From positions 1 through 64,000 of the forward strand of contig NZ_JGYQ01000018.1 in NCBI RefSeq assembly GCF_000741535.1: a DNA stretch of 64,000 nucleotides. Reading direction: 5' to 3'. This document shows, in pieces, positions 44,087 to 52,928 of this stretch (positions within the stretch are counted from its first letter, which is position 1; every line of letters starts with the position of its first letter). The position numbers and the translations under genes were made by a program. This stretch comes from Bifidobacterium boum. GTDB taxonomy: Bacteria; Actinomycetota; Actinomycetes; Actinomycetales; Bifidobacteriaceae. The notes under the pieces are model-generated. The model ran no database searches. It had not been told where the DNA came from and saw only the letters and a program-made list of their open reading frames with translations.

Positions 44087-45785
44087 GATGGCTCCTTTCC
44101 TGCGTGAATCGCCGATACGGCGTATGCATTTCATCGTAAGCACTGACCGTGTACGTCCACGCGGCAAACCGGGAATCCTGCCAGTCAGTTTCCCGGTCAA
44201 GGCCCGCTTTAACCAGCAGATGGCCGACAAAATCATGCGGATTCGGCAACTGTTGCCACACCTGCGGCAGAAACGTCGCACGATGCCCATGCCCGTCATC
44301 GATGACCAGACCGTCGCGGTATGGCTGAAGCGAGGCTTCCAACTGTCTGCGTGACGCCGCTTCACACATGCGTGGTGTGGACAGGACAGACACTTCAATA
44401 CTGATTGCGGGATACTCCCAAGGTTCCACCGGCCTGAATCGCGGGTCACGGCTTGCCGCATCCACGCAATGGCAGGCGACATCCTCGCCCAAGGAACGGG
44501 TCACTTCCAACGATCCGATACACCCGCGCAGCTCGCCATGCTCACGCAATGTCACAAAACTGGCACCATCCCGGCGAAGCCACGGGTGCAATCGAGTGGT
44601 TTCCATCGCACTCGGCTCATCCGTGTCAATCCCCAAATGTCGGGCAAGCGCCGCACGGGCAAGACCCAAAATGACCTCGCCCGCCTCTTGCGGCAGGTCC
44701 TTGCCGCAACCATCAACGCTTGGAACGGAGGCAGGCGCGTGCTCAGACTTGCGCGATGTGGAGAATGCGCTCGCTGCGTGTTCTGCGGACTGGTGGTCTG
44801 TCGGATAATCGTCATCCCATACCGCCCAGGACGCGTATCCCACCACGGCTTGATCAGAATCGGTCGTATCCGGACGACGCATCGGCAGCGATCCATCAGC
44901 GAGCGCAAGTACTCCTCTGTCCCCTGAGGTGGCGCACCCGAGCGGTCGGATGGCAAGTCCACGATGTCGGCAGCATGCGATGAGCCCGTTGATCGGATAT
45001 GCTCCGCATGCTTGGGCTGGCACGATGGGTAGGGTGCTGGCACTGATACGGGCGATGGTGTCGTCGTCGAGCCTGCGGGCCAGATGCTCGGGATGGTAGT
45101 GGGAGAGGTCTGAGCTGATGATGATCACGGTTGCGCGATCAGCCCAGAAGTAGTCGATGATGGCGCTCAGGTCGTGCGGCGTGGTGTCTCCCGCGTTCAA
45201 GGCGATGATTGTCACGTGAGGGCCGAGCACGTGTTGGATCCAGGGGACGTGGACTTCTACGGCGTGTTCACGCTCATGGGTGTCATCGTTGACGATAAAA
45301 CCGGGCAGCTGCGCATGCAAAGCGTCGCATTCGGCGGCAGTATCCACTTGCGCCACGCCGAGCGGGGTTTGGAATGCTCCGGCCGTGCAGCAGGCGGTGC
45401 CGCGGACCGGGACACGATGAGTCGGCCCGATAATCACCGCCCGGCGGATACTGCCACGCCCGCGGGCGAGCAGACTGTAGGCGAGCGCAGCCGTGGTTCC
45501 GGAGTACACGTATCCGGCGTGAGGCACGATGACGGCTTTGGGTGTGCCTTGTGGCAACCGTTCAAGAAGTGTGTGATGATGCTCGAGCATGGTGTGCGCG
45601 TATGCCAGCTGCCGGTCGATGAGTCGGCGCAATGCGTCCGGGTCTGCCGGGTAGAATGTGCCGGCTACGGCAGGTTTGCGGGTTGCTCCCTGCCAGATTG
45701 GTGTGACACAACTCGGGATGTGTGCCTCTTGTTTGGTTTCTGCCGCGGCTTCACTGCCGGGAGTATGCTCTTGTGGCGTGGTCAT
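44079..45785 (-). CDS. Fused Memo and AMMECR1 domains of the AmmeMemoRadiSam system
   Basis: A 568-residue protein. Residues about 35-325 are the Memo domain (KPAVAGTFYPADPDALRRLI, VPHAGYVYSG, SSDLSHYHPE, typical of the LigB-like fold). After an Asp/Ser-rich linker, residues about 375-560 form the AMMECR1 domain (GASFVTLREHGELRGCIGSL, with LRGCIG diagnostic). It starts at ATG 45785 after GAGGTG. In many genomes these are separate genes, amrB and amrA. Next to the radical SAM gene this completes the three-part system conserved across domains of life. Confidence 0.92.
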   Translation of the reverse strand: MTTPQEHTPGSEAAAETKQEAHIPSCVTPIWQGATRKPAVAGTFYPADPDALRRLIDRQLAYAHTMLEHHHTLLERLPQGTPKAVIVPHAGYVYSGTTAALAYSLLARGRGSIRRAVIIGPTHRVPVRGTACCTAGAFQTPLGVAQVDTAAECDALHAQLPGFIVNDDTHEREHAVEVHVPWIQHVLGPHVTIIALNAGDTTPHDLSAIIDYFWADRATVIIISSDLSHYHPEHLARRLDDDTIARISASTLPIVPAQACGAYPINGLIACCRHRGLAIRPLGCATSGDRGVLALADGSLPMRRPDTTDSDQAVVGYASWAVWDDDYPTDHQSAEHAASAFSTSRKSEHAPASVPSVDGCGKDLPQEAGEVILGLARAALARHLGIDTDEPSAMETTRLHPWLRRDGASFVTLREHGELRGCIGSLEVTRSLGEDVACHCVDAASRDPRFRPVEPWEYPAISIEVSVLSTPRMCEAASRRQLEASLQPYRDGLVIDDGHGHRATFLPQVWQQLPNPHDFVGHLLVKAGLDRETDWQDSRFAAWTYTVSAYDEMHTPYRRFTQERSHHA

Positions 45786-45850
45786 GGCGATCACCTCTTG
45801 TATTGATGATAATCGTATGACGCTACGCACATATCGCCGCGTGAAACAAC

Positions 45851-45887
45851 GTTGACGCCTGCACCCCGGTCAGGTGCAGGCGTCAAC
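45851..45887 (-). terminator. Terminator hairpin downstream of the phosphatase gene
   Basis: GTTGACGCCTGCACC pairs perfectly with GGTGCAGGCGTCAAC around a seven-base loop. GTTGTTTC follows on the minus strand. Confidence 0.85.
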
Positions 45888-45919
45888 ATCGCAAACCGTC
45901 AACGGCATGTCAACGGGGT

Positions 45920-46693
45920 TCAGCGCACTGGCGGCGCCTCCCACAGGTCGGTGTCAGCTATGGCGGGACCATGATTGTAGGTGGTCAACCGCCAGCGGAC
46001 CGTGCCGTCAGGCTGATCCGCTCCGGCCAAGCGCGCCCAATGCGCGTTGAACATGGAAGTCATCGCCCCGAAATCATGATTGCCTTGCGCCATGCCGAGC
46101 AGGGTCTGCAAGGTTTGTGAAATCCACGCGCCATGCGAGAAAATGAACAGCGTGGTGTCAGGCCCCGCACGGTGCGACCAGTCGTCGATCGCAGCAACGC
46201 CTCGCTCCCCTACCACGCCTTTGGGTTCAGCTCCATGGTTGAGCTCGCCGCCGGCAAAATGACGCCAAGACTGGTAATCCTCGGCGTAATGGTCTGCCAG
46301 GTCTTCAAGCCGCATGCCTTCCCACTCGCCGAAGCTGCGTTCACGTACGCGGGCGTCAGGGTGCACGTCAAGCCCGAGGGGATCGGCGAACGCGTGGGCG
46401 GTTTGTTCTGCGCGTCCTAAGTCGGAGCATACGACCAGCTGGTTGGGAATGTCAGGCCTGCCGTCCACATACAGTTCACGCAGTGTTGCGGCGGTCTGCT
46501 CCACCTGCCAGGCGCCGACTTGGTCGAGCGGGATGTCCACTTGACCTTGCAGACGATGCTGTTCGTTGTAGGCGGTCCGCCCGTGACGCACGATGATGAT
46601 GGATCTGACATGCGGTCCGGTCGGCTGGATGCGTTGACGCTCGGGGCCGTGGTATTCGCCGCCCATGCGCGTTGCCATGGATTCGCCGTTCAC
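45920..46693 (-). CDS. Histidine phosphatase (phosphoglycerate mutase-like)
   Basis: A 257-residue protein. The signature IIIVRHGRTAYNEQHRLQGQ at about 28-47 carries the phospho-accepting His. The second His is in FIFSHGAWISQTLQ at about 190. The 20-residue N-terminal leader is not conserved. It starts at GTG 46693, overlapping rsfS by four bases. With rsfS and glmU it forms an operon. Likely a broad-specificity phosphatase, not a glycolytic mutase. Confidence 0.88.
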   Translation of the reverse strand: MNGESMATRMGGEYHGPERQRIQPTGPHVRSIIIVRHGRTAYNEQHRLQGQVDIPLDQVGAWQVEQTAATLRELYVDGRPDIPNQLVVCSDLGRAEQTAHAFADPLGLDVHPDARVRERSFGEWEGMRLEDLADHYAEDYQSWRHFAGGELNHGAEPKGVVGERGVAAIDDWSHRAGPDTTLFIFSHGAWISQTLQTLLGMAQGNHDFGAMTSMFNAHWARLAGADQPDGTVRWRLTTYNHGPAIADTDLWEAPPVR

Positions 46694-47112
46694 TGGTCGG
46701 CGTCCGCCGTGTCGGCAGCGGCATCATCCGATGCGGCTTCAGGCGCTTGCGGCAGTTGCAGATCGATGGCAGGACAGTCTTTCCACAGGCTTTCCAACCG
46801 GTAGAAGCGCCGCTCTTCCTCATGCATCACGTGGATCACGAAATCCCCGAAGTCAAGCAGCACCCAACGGCCTTCCTGCAGGCCTTCACGTGAGCGGGGC
46901 TGAAGATGGCCGCCCTTGGTGTACAGGTCTTTTTCGATCTCTTCGGCGACGGCGAGTACCTGCCGTTCGTTGGATGCGGTGACGATCATCATCACGTCGG
47001 TGATGGCGATCGGCCCGGTCACGTCGAAGGCGACGATATCCGTGCCTTTCATACGGTCGGCCGCGGCTGCGGCGATGCGGACGGCGTCGATGGAACTTTG
47101 CAATGCGGTCAT
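46690..47112 (-). CDS. rsfS: Ribosomal silencing factor RsfS
   Basis: A 140-residue Iojap-family protein that binds ribosomal protein uL14 and blocks subunit joining in stationary phase. The segment GDFVIHVMHEEERRFYRLES with LWKDCP is diagnostic. The last 25 residues are an Ala/Asp-rich tail. It starts one base after the glmU stop and overlaps the phosphatase gene, so the three are translated together. Longer upstream frames are not convincing. Confidence 0.93.
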   Translation of the reverse strand: MTALQSSIDAVRIAAAAADRMKGTDIVAFDVTGPIAITDVMMIVTASNERQVLAVAEEIEKDLYTKGGHLQPRSREGLQEGRWVLLDFGDFVIHVMHEEERRFYRLESLWKDCPAIDLQLPQAPEAASDDAAADTADADQ

Positions 47113-47113
47113 G

Positions 47114-48496
47114 TCAGCGCTCCCATGCGGGCTTCCAGCCCTCGATATTGTGTTGTGTGTTCTCGGAGTATACCATCGTGTCATCCGGCACGTCGTGGCG
47201 GACGACCGACCCGGCCCCGGTGGTGACACCATCACCGACCTCGACCGGGGCGACGAACATGTTGCCTGCGCCCACGTGGACGTTGGAGCCGATCTTCGTG
47301 CGGTTCTTGTGCACGCCGTCATAGTTGGCGGTGATCGTGCCGCCGCCGATGTTCGTATGCTCGCCCAGCTGGGCGTCACCGATGTAGCTCAGGTGCGGGA
47401 CCTTGGTGCCGTTGCCGATATGGGCTTTCTTCATTTCAACGAACGCGCCGGCCTTGGTTTCCTCACCCAGCTCGTTGCCCGGACGCATGTAGGTCCACGG
47501 GCCGATGTTCGCGGCGCGACCCACATGCGATTCCTGGACGCGGGAGCGTTCCACATGTGCTTCGGCGTCGATTCTCGCGTCGATGAGCGTGGTGTACGGG
47601 CCGACGACCGCGCCCTCACCGATGGTGGTGGAGCCTTGCAGGAAGCTGCCGGGTAGGATCTGCGCGTCACGTTCGATACGCACGTCATCCTCGATCCAGG
47701 TGGTGGACGGATCAAGGATGGTCACGCCCTGACGCATCCAGTATTCGCATACCCGCTGATTGTGTGCGCGGGCGAGCGCGGCGAGTTGCACGCGATCATT
47801 GACCCCTTCGACGCTCAGGGGGTCGGGGGCTGCCCACGCTCCCACCCGTCCGGTGTGGCGGGCGGTTTCCAAAGCGTCGGTCAGATAGAATTCGCCTTGC
47901 GCGTTCTTGGAGTCGAGGCCGGCGATGGCGGCGGCCAAGACTTTCGCATCGAATACGTAGACGGACGTGTTGACCTCGCGGACGGCCAGTTCGCTGCTGT
48001 TGGCGTCCTTCTGTTCGACGATGCGTAGGACGCTGCCGTCGCTGTCGCGAATGATGCGGCCGTATCCGGTCGGGTCGTCAAGCACGGTGGTCAGAACAGT
48101 CGCGTCGTTGCCGCTTGTGCGGTGGTAGTCAAGCAGACCGGCGAGAGTCTGCGTGTCGAGCAGCGGCATGTCGGAGGCGGCGATCAGCACGGTTCCTTCG
48201 GCTTTGTCTTCGGAGGCAAGCTGGTTCATGGCGCATTGGACCGCGCGACCGGTGCCGGGAAGGTCATCCTGGTTGACGATTTCAACGGATTCGTTGTAGG
48301 CTCGGGCGGCTTCGGCGACGCGCTCCGCCTGATAGTGGACGACAACGGCGAGCGTGGCAGGATCAAGACCGGCGACGGAGGCCATGACCCGTTGGAGGAA
48401 CGTCTTGCCCGCGAGCGTGTGCAGCACTTTCGGGGTTGCCGAACGCATGCGGGTGCCTTCCCCTGCGGCAAGAATGATTGCGGCTGACAATGTCAT
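47114..48496 (-). CDS. glmU: Bifunctional GlmU (GlcN-1-P acetyltransferase / GlcNAc-1-P uridyltransferase)
   Basis: A 460-residue enzyme that makes UDP-GlcNAc for peptidoglycan. The N-terminal uridyltransferase domain has AIILAAGEGTRMRSATPKVL, followed by the linker at about 230-250. The C-terminal left-handed beta-helix (LbH) domain carries hexapeptide repeats (GEGAVVGPYTTLIDARIDAE, VPHLSYIGDAQLGEHTNIGG). It is intact and full length. The start ATG at 48496 follows GGAG by about nine bases. Confidence 0.96.
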   Translation of the reverse strand: MTLSAAIILAAGEGTRMRSATPKVLHTLAGKTFLQRVMASVAGLDPATLAVVVHYQAERVAEAARAYNESVEIVNQDDLPGTGRAVQCAMNQLASEDKAEGTVLIAASDMPLLDTQTLAGLLDYHRTSGNDATVLTTVLDDPTGYGRIIRDSDGSVLRIVEQKDANSSELAVREVNTSVYVFDAKVLAAAIAGLDSKNAQGEFYLTDALETARHTGRVGAWAAPDPLSVEGVNDRVQLAALARAHNQRVCEYWMRQGVTILDPSTTWIEDDVRIERDAQILPGSFLQGSTTIGEGAVVGPYTTLIDARIDAEAHVERSRVQESHVGRAANIGPWTYMRPGNELGEETKAGAFVEMKKAHIGNGTKVPHLSYIGDAQLGEHTNIGGGTITANYDGVHKNRTKIGSNVHVGAGNMFVAPVEVGDGVTTGAGSVVRHDVPDDTMVYSENTQHNIEGWKPAWER

Positions 48497-48727
48497 ACGA
48501 TGAAATCTCCAATTCTTCGGAAAACAGCACTGCGCCGTGCGGCCTGATGCGTGGCGTCAAACGGCGGCAGGCTGTGCTTTGAGGATTGTAACCGTCGGGG
48601 GCGGACATGGAATCCGGTTACGGATAGCGAAACTGATGTGGCGACAAGGTACAAACGAACGGGGTGGATACCGGCCCCATATTGTAGACCGATTTCCACC
48701 CCGTATCGCGGTGCGGTGTTCAGGTGA

Positions 48728-49329
48728 TTACCTGTTGCGACGCAGCATCAGTGCGCCGCCACCGATGAGCAGGATGGGGTTTCCCGTCATAAGTGATGGA
48801 CAGATCCGTACCGACCACGATTGTGCCCTGTTGCCGAAGTCTCATAGCCGTCGGGCGCTTGGCTTTCTTTGAGTGTGTACGTGCCGGCTTTGAGCCCGGT
48901 GAACTGTGCCACACCTCCGGTTGTGGTTGTGGAAGTTTACGTGATGTCTTCTCCGGTGGAGCGCCTGCCGGACAATGTGAATTGTGCTCCCTGCAAGCTT
49001 GCCGCAGTATTCGCGTCAATCTTGTGGATGGTGAATGCCGTGTCGCTTTTCTCCGGGGTGTTGGACCATGGGATGGTATACGAGTCCGGATACTCGTCAG
49101 CAGCTGTCGGGTTATCTTTCACCGTGAAGTAGATTTTGTCGCTGCGCTTGAGATACCCCTGTGGGGCTTGCGTTTCGACCAGATAATACTTGGCGCCTTC
49201 AAACAGGGACCATCCGTCCTGGTCTTGCCAGCCGGTGATGATGGCGATACCGTCGACGTTGCGCCGTGGGCGGCATGCGTACAATTCGCGCCGGTCCTGT
49301 GGAATGGTACGGCGATTCATTGCTGCCAT
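48728..49329 (-). pseudogene. Decayed LPXTG-anchored pilin/adhesin (SpaA-like) remnant
   Basis: The first 130 codons from 49329 end with Cna-B/SpaA-like text (AKYYLVETQAPQGYLKRSDK, KIDANTAASLQGAQFTLSGR). A TAA at 48937-48939 interrupts the frame. Reading on in the same frame gives GGVAQFTGLKAGTYTLKESQ and APDGYETS, a second Cna-B end. A further frame change is then needed to reach NPILLIGGGALMLRRNR and a stop at 48728, the hydrophobic segment and charged tail of a sortase signal. The N-terminus and the LPXTG itself are missing. No sortase gene is adjacent. Confidence 0.8.
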
Positions 49330-49421
49330 GTGGCAGATTCAAGCGTACAGTAGAGCCATATTCCGCTGTTCATAGGTGTTTGCGCGGCGGGTTGGTTCCT
49401 TGACGCGAGGAGGCGAAGGAT

Positions 49422-50003
49422 ATGAGAAGGGTATGCCGTCGTTCGTTGGGTAGTGTGATATGCGTATGTCTGTTGCTGGTTTGTGCCGCGGCCTGTGGTA
49501 CAAACGGCGCGACCCGCACCGGCACGCCCCATGCCAGTGCATCTCAAGCGCCTTCCTCCACGGCTTCGACGTCGTCGGACACGGCATCGCAGGAGGCGGA
49601 AAGCGCTCGGGTCTACCGCACGTTCACCATCGACGCGCTGCGCCCATACGCCGAACACCACACGATGCGCGAGTACCGGCCACACACGGAACTCGGGGCC
49701 GCCACCCTGCACGGCAGCGGGGACATCACGTTCTCGCAGCCGGTGGCCGACGACGACATGTATTTCGCCGTCTTCATGTGCAAGGAGAGCAAGCCCCGGC
49801 CGTACAGCATCGGCGTGCGGGACGCGGACGGCCACAGCTACACCATACTCAGGCAGGACGCATGCATGAGCGAAGCCGTCCAGGGCGCCGGGCTGCCCGC
49901 CACCCGGTTGAAGCACGGTACCGCCATAACAGTCGATGCCGCCGACACCACCGACATCGTGATCATCACCTACAAGTTCAAGGCCAGCCTCGCAGACGAC
50001 TAG
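49422..50003 (+). CDS. Lipoprotein of unknown function
   Basis: A 193-residue protein with signal peptide ICVCLLLVCAAAC ending in a lipobox Cys at about residue 25, a Thr/Ser/Ala-rich linker (about 30-60), and a globular C-terminal domain (about 65-193) of mixed strands (DADGHSYTILRQDACMS, DIVIITYKFKAS). The start follows an AGGAGGCGAAGG stretch. It diverges from the decayed pilin and may have replaced that gene's upstream part. I recognise no family. Confidence 0.75.
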   Translation: MRRVCRRSLGSVICVCLLLVCAAACGTNGATRTGTPHASASQAPSSTASTSSDTASQEAESARVYRTFTIDALRPYAEHHTMREYRPHTELGAATLHGSGDITFSQPVADDDMYFAVFMCKESKPRPYSIGVRDADGHSYTILRQDACMSEAVQGAGLPATRLKHGTAITVDAADTTDIVIITYKFKASLADD

Positions 50004-50293
50004 CGGTTCCCCGGCTTCCGGGCCTGCAAAGAAGCCGACCTCGCCCGGCTTACCGGTCTTGAATGCCGTACATTTCAAGCAAAGTCGGCATTTGGTATGG
50101 TGGTGCACCAAGGTCGGTACAGCACGATGCCGGGGTGGGGGTCCCACTCGCCTTGAAACAGCTGGCCGTGCGTGACTTGAAAGCCGCGTGACGCAACCCG
50201 ACACGAGTATGTCCAATCCCTAACACCCTTTGTCCGGACGATGACGAGCACAAGGGTGAAACGGTCATCCACGCCCGATCGGGTCCGTCGCCA

Positions 50294-51175
50294 TCATGCT
50301 GCAGGCCGTTGCGGCCATCCGCCGTCGGGGATGCCGGGTTGCGGCTGTTCGACCAGGAATCCCGCGCGTGACGCCACACCCAGCAGCAGGACGTTCACCG
50401 CATACATGATGGCGGCGATACCAAGGACACGCACCGTGACGCCGGAGGGGCCGATATCGGCCGTGACGGGGTGCGACGGGAAGATGCCGCAGTACAGCAC
50501 TATCGTCAGCAGGGCGAGGCTCACGACACCGCACCCCGTATACGCGAGCACCGCGGCAAGACCCGCATGCCGCCGGCAGTCCGAACACCGCCTTCCTCTG
50601 CCAGCTGTGCCAGTGTATCCGCTCCGGCACAGCACGCACGCGGCCAGGGGCTGCAGGGGACCCGACGGCCCTTGACGCGTGGCACCCCCGTCACCCAGCA
50701 GGTAGAAGGATGCCGTAAGCTCGTAAAAGTTCCAGCCAATCAGCGGCCAGAACATCTCACGCCTGCTCCTCACTGTGTTGATCCCGCCGGCATCGAAACC
50801 CTCGCAATTGAGCTCGATACACCACCCGGCAAGCGCGCACGCCACCACGATAATCACGAACCGGGCGTAGACCAGGGCGCGCAGCATCTTGGCGGTCCGC
50901 TGCGACGCGACCACCCTGCGGCATTCGATTGCCGCATGGTCAGCGGCATCACCGTCATGGCCGGTCGTGTCCCATGGGAATAACGCACCCGCCCACACCG
51001 GAGGATGGTCGTCAAAACAGCATGACGGGCAGGCTGGCTCACACGCCTGATACCACATGCGGCACCACGGGCACCGGACGTACGGGCCGGAACCCGTGCC
51101 GTCCGACCGGCGGGACCAGTGCATCAACGCGACCGCCGCCACCAGCCATATGAGATTCGCCGTCAATACCATCAT
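50294..51175 (-). CDS. Membrane protein with cytoplasmic zinc-ribbon motif
   Basis: A 293-residue protein starting at ATG 51175 after GAGGTGACG (an ATG at 51232 is also open). Spans lie at about 5-20, 105-125, 205-230 and 240-265. Between the first two, CPWCRMWYQACEPACPSC forms a zinc-ribbon-like cysteine cluster, and a second one reads CVLCRSG...CSDCRRH at about 180-205. The C-terminus is Pro-rich. Such proteins are common in Bifidobacterium (recalled), but the function is unknown. Confidence 0.65.
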   Translation of the reverse strand: MMVLTANLIWLVAAVALMHWSRRSDGTGSGPYVRCPWCRMWYQACEPACPSCCFDDHPPVWAGALFPWDTTGHDGDAADHAAIECRRVVASQRTAKMLRALVYARFVIIVVACALAGWCIELNCEGFDAGGINTVRSRREMFWPLIGWNFYELTASFYLLGDGGATRQGPSGPLQPLAACVLCRSGYTGTAGRGRRCSDCRRHAGLAAVLAYTGCGVVSLALLTIVLYCGIFPSHPVTADIGPSGVTVRVLGIAAIMYAVNVLLLGVASRAGFLVEQPQPGIPDGGWPQRPAA

Positions 51176-51369
51176 CGTCACCTCTGATGCAATCGTATCG
51201 GAAATGCCGTAACAGTAGTGCTGCCCGGACAAGCGACAAGTCGGGAATCACGGGTGTTGCACCTGCCGAAACCGGGGCGGCGCCATGGCATACAAGCGTT
51301 TGACATGCGTGGCGGAACGCGCCGCCATCGGAAACGGCAACAGAGCCGGGACATCCGTTGACAGCCGTT

Positions 51370-51461
51370 ATGTGAGGATTCGCTCACACACCATGCCATC
51401 CAATGGCAACAATCAGCATTATTCACGAATCAGCTGCCCACGGCGTGAGGATTGACTCACA
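51370..51461. repeat. Two palindromes with about 73-bp spacing near tRNA-Gln
   Basis: ATGTGAGGATTCGCTCACACA at 51370-51390 (centre about 51380) and GCGTGAGGATTGACTCACACA at about 51443-51463 (centre about 51453) share the core of the array at 24857-25096, including the spacing. Confidence 0.65.
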
Positions 51462-51566
51462 CAATGAACGGTTCCCGACCGACGCTGGCGAAGCCGGCTA
51501 CAGCAAGGAAGACACACGGCAGTCGCATATATGCGGCGACATGCCGGATGACGACGGAAAACAACA

Positions 51567-51598
51567 AAACGCACGGGACTGTGACGTCTCGTGCGTTT
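51567..51598 (-). terminator. tRNA-Gln downstream terminator
   Basis: AAACGCACG pairs with CGTGCGTTT. TTGTTGTTTTCC follows on the minus strand. Confidence 0.75.
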
Positions 51599-51675
51599 GC
51601 GATGCCCTAGCCGGCCCCGGACTCGCAGGGCTGATTAGCACAGGTTCCGCATTGCGTCTGCGGAACCGCTTCGGG

Positions 51676-51746
51676 TTCCCCCACCTGGACTCGAACCAAG
51701 ACAAAGGGTTCCAAAGACCCGTGTGCTGCCATTACACCATGGGGGA
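51676..51746 (-). tRNA. tRNA-Gln (anticodon TTG)
   Basis: 71 nt with acceptor TCCCCCA/TGGGGGA, anticodon loop CTTTGGA and T-loop TTGGTTCGAGTCC, discriminator A. The D-arm is short (GTGTAATGGCAGCAC), as usual for tRNA-Gln. Confidence 0.93.
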
Positions 51747-51845
51747 TCGGCGGCGTTAACCGCCAAGTTGTTATTATGCCATACTCTGGCGTTTCGTCAA
51801 TTCCTCCGCGCGTTGCATCGGCAGGAGCGGAAGAATCAACTCATG

Positions 51846-52865
51846 TCAGGCGAACAGGAAGCCCTGCCCGTGATGGACCGGATACGTGTCAAACAGCTCG
51901 GCAACCGAACCGTCTTCGAATACCGCCTTGATGGCGCTGGCAAGCAGCGGCGCGATGGACAGGACCGTCAAACCGTCCCAACGCTTCTCTTCCGGAATCG
52001 GCACGGTATCGGTGAGCACAACCTCGCGAGCGCCGCAGTTCTTGAGTCGTTCGACAGCCGGCCCGGAGAGCACGCCGTGGGTTGCCACAACGGTCACGGA
52101 CTTGGCGCCCGCATCACGCAGCACGTGGCATGCGCCGGCGATGGTGCCCGCAGTGTCGATGAGATCGTCAACCAGGACGCAGTCCTTGCCTTCGACTTCA
52201 CCGACCACGCGGTTGGAAACCACCTGGTTGGGGCGGGTGATGTCGCGGGTCTTGTGGATGAACGCGAGCGGGCCACCGCCGAGACGCTGCGCCCACTGTT
52301 CGGCTACGCGGATACGTCCGGCGTCCGGGGAGACGACGGCGACATTGTCAAGCTGGTTGGCGAAACGGTCGCGAATGTAATCGACGAGCACCGGCATGGC
52401 GATCAGATGGTCGACCGGACCGTCAAAGAAACCTTGGGATTGTGCGGCATGCAGGTCGACGCTCATGATGCGGTCGGCGCCGGCTGTTTTCAGCAGGTCG
52501 AACATGAGACGGCAGGAGATGGGCTCGCGGCCGCGATGCTTCTTGTCCTGGCGCGAATAACCCAGCAGCGGGCATACCGCGGTGATGGAGCGTGCGGATG
52601 CGCGCTTGAGCGCGTCGATCATGATGAGCTGCTCCATGATGGACTTGTTCACGGGGGTGCAGTGGCTTTGCAAGACGAACACGTCGGCGCCACGAACCGA
52701 TTCGGTGTAGCGCACATACATCTCGCCGTTTGCGAAATCGTATGCTGTGGTTTCCAGTACGTCGATACCGAGCTGCTCGGCAACATCCTGCGCCAGCTTG
52801 GGGTGTGCCCGGCCAGTGACGAGAATGAGGTTTTTATCAGGCTTTCCTTCGAGGATTGCGCTCAC
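51846..52865 (-). CDS. prs: Ribose-phosphate pyrophosphokinase (PRPP synthetase)
   Basis: A 339-residue enzyme that makes PRPP from ribose 5-phosphate and ATP. The PRPP-binding motif is CVLVDDLIDTAGTIAGACHV at about 225-245, the ATP flexible loop is GYSRQDKKHRGREPISCRLM at about 100-120, and VDLHAAQSQGFF is typical. It starts at GTG 52865 after GGAGACAC. Length and motifs are normal. Confidence 0.96.
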   Translation of the reverse strand: MSAILEGKPDKNLILVTGRAHPKLAQDVAEQLGIDVLETTAYDFANGEMYVRYTESVRGADVFVLQSHCTPVNKSIMEQLIMIDALKRASARSITAVCPLLGYSRQDKKHRGREPISCRLMFDLLKTAGADRIMSVDLHAAQSQGFFDGPVDHLIAMPVLVDYIRDRFANQLDNVAVVSPDAGRIRVAEQWAQRLGGGPLAFIHKTRDITRPNQVVSNRVVGEVEGKDCVLVDDLIDTAGTIAGACHVLRDAGAKSVTVVATHGVLSGPAVERLKNCGAREVVLTDTVPIPEEKRWDGLTVLSIAPLLASAIKAVFEDGSVAELFDTYPVHHGQGFLFA

Positions 52866-52928
52866 CGTGTCTCCAAACGTTGTTCGCTGAAGTGGACGTA
52901 TTTTATAGTAACCATCCGCATTGACCTG

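Larger units (their letters stand above)
51233..51675. other. Non-coding region before tRNA-Gln
   Basis: 443 bp that hold two TGTGAG-type palindromes (51370-51461) and the tRNA terminator (51567-51598). No gene is convincing. Confidence 0.55.

Noticed and set aside
44087..44482. N-terminal extension of the radical SAM protein
   Set aside because: It lies inside the AMMECR1 domain of the upstream gene in another frame; ATG 44086 gives the expected protein.
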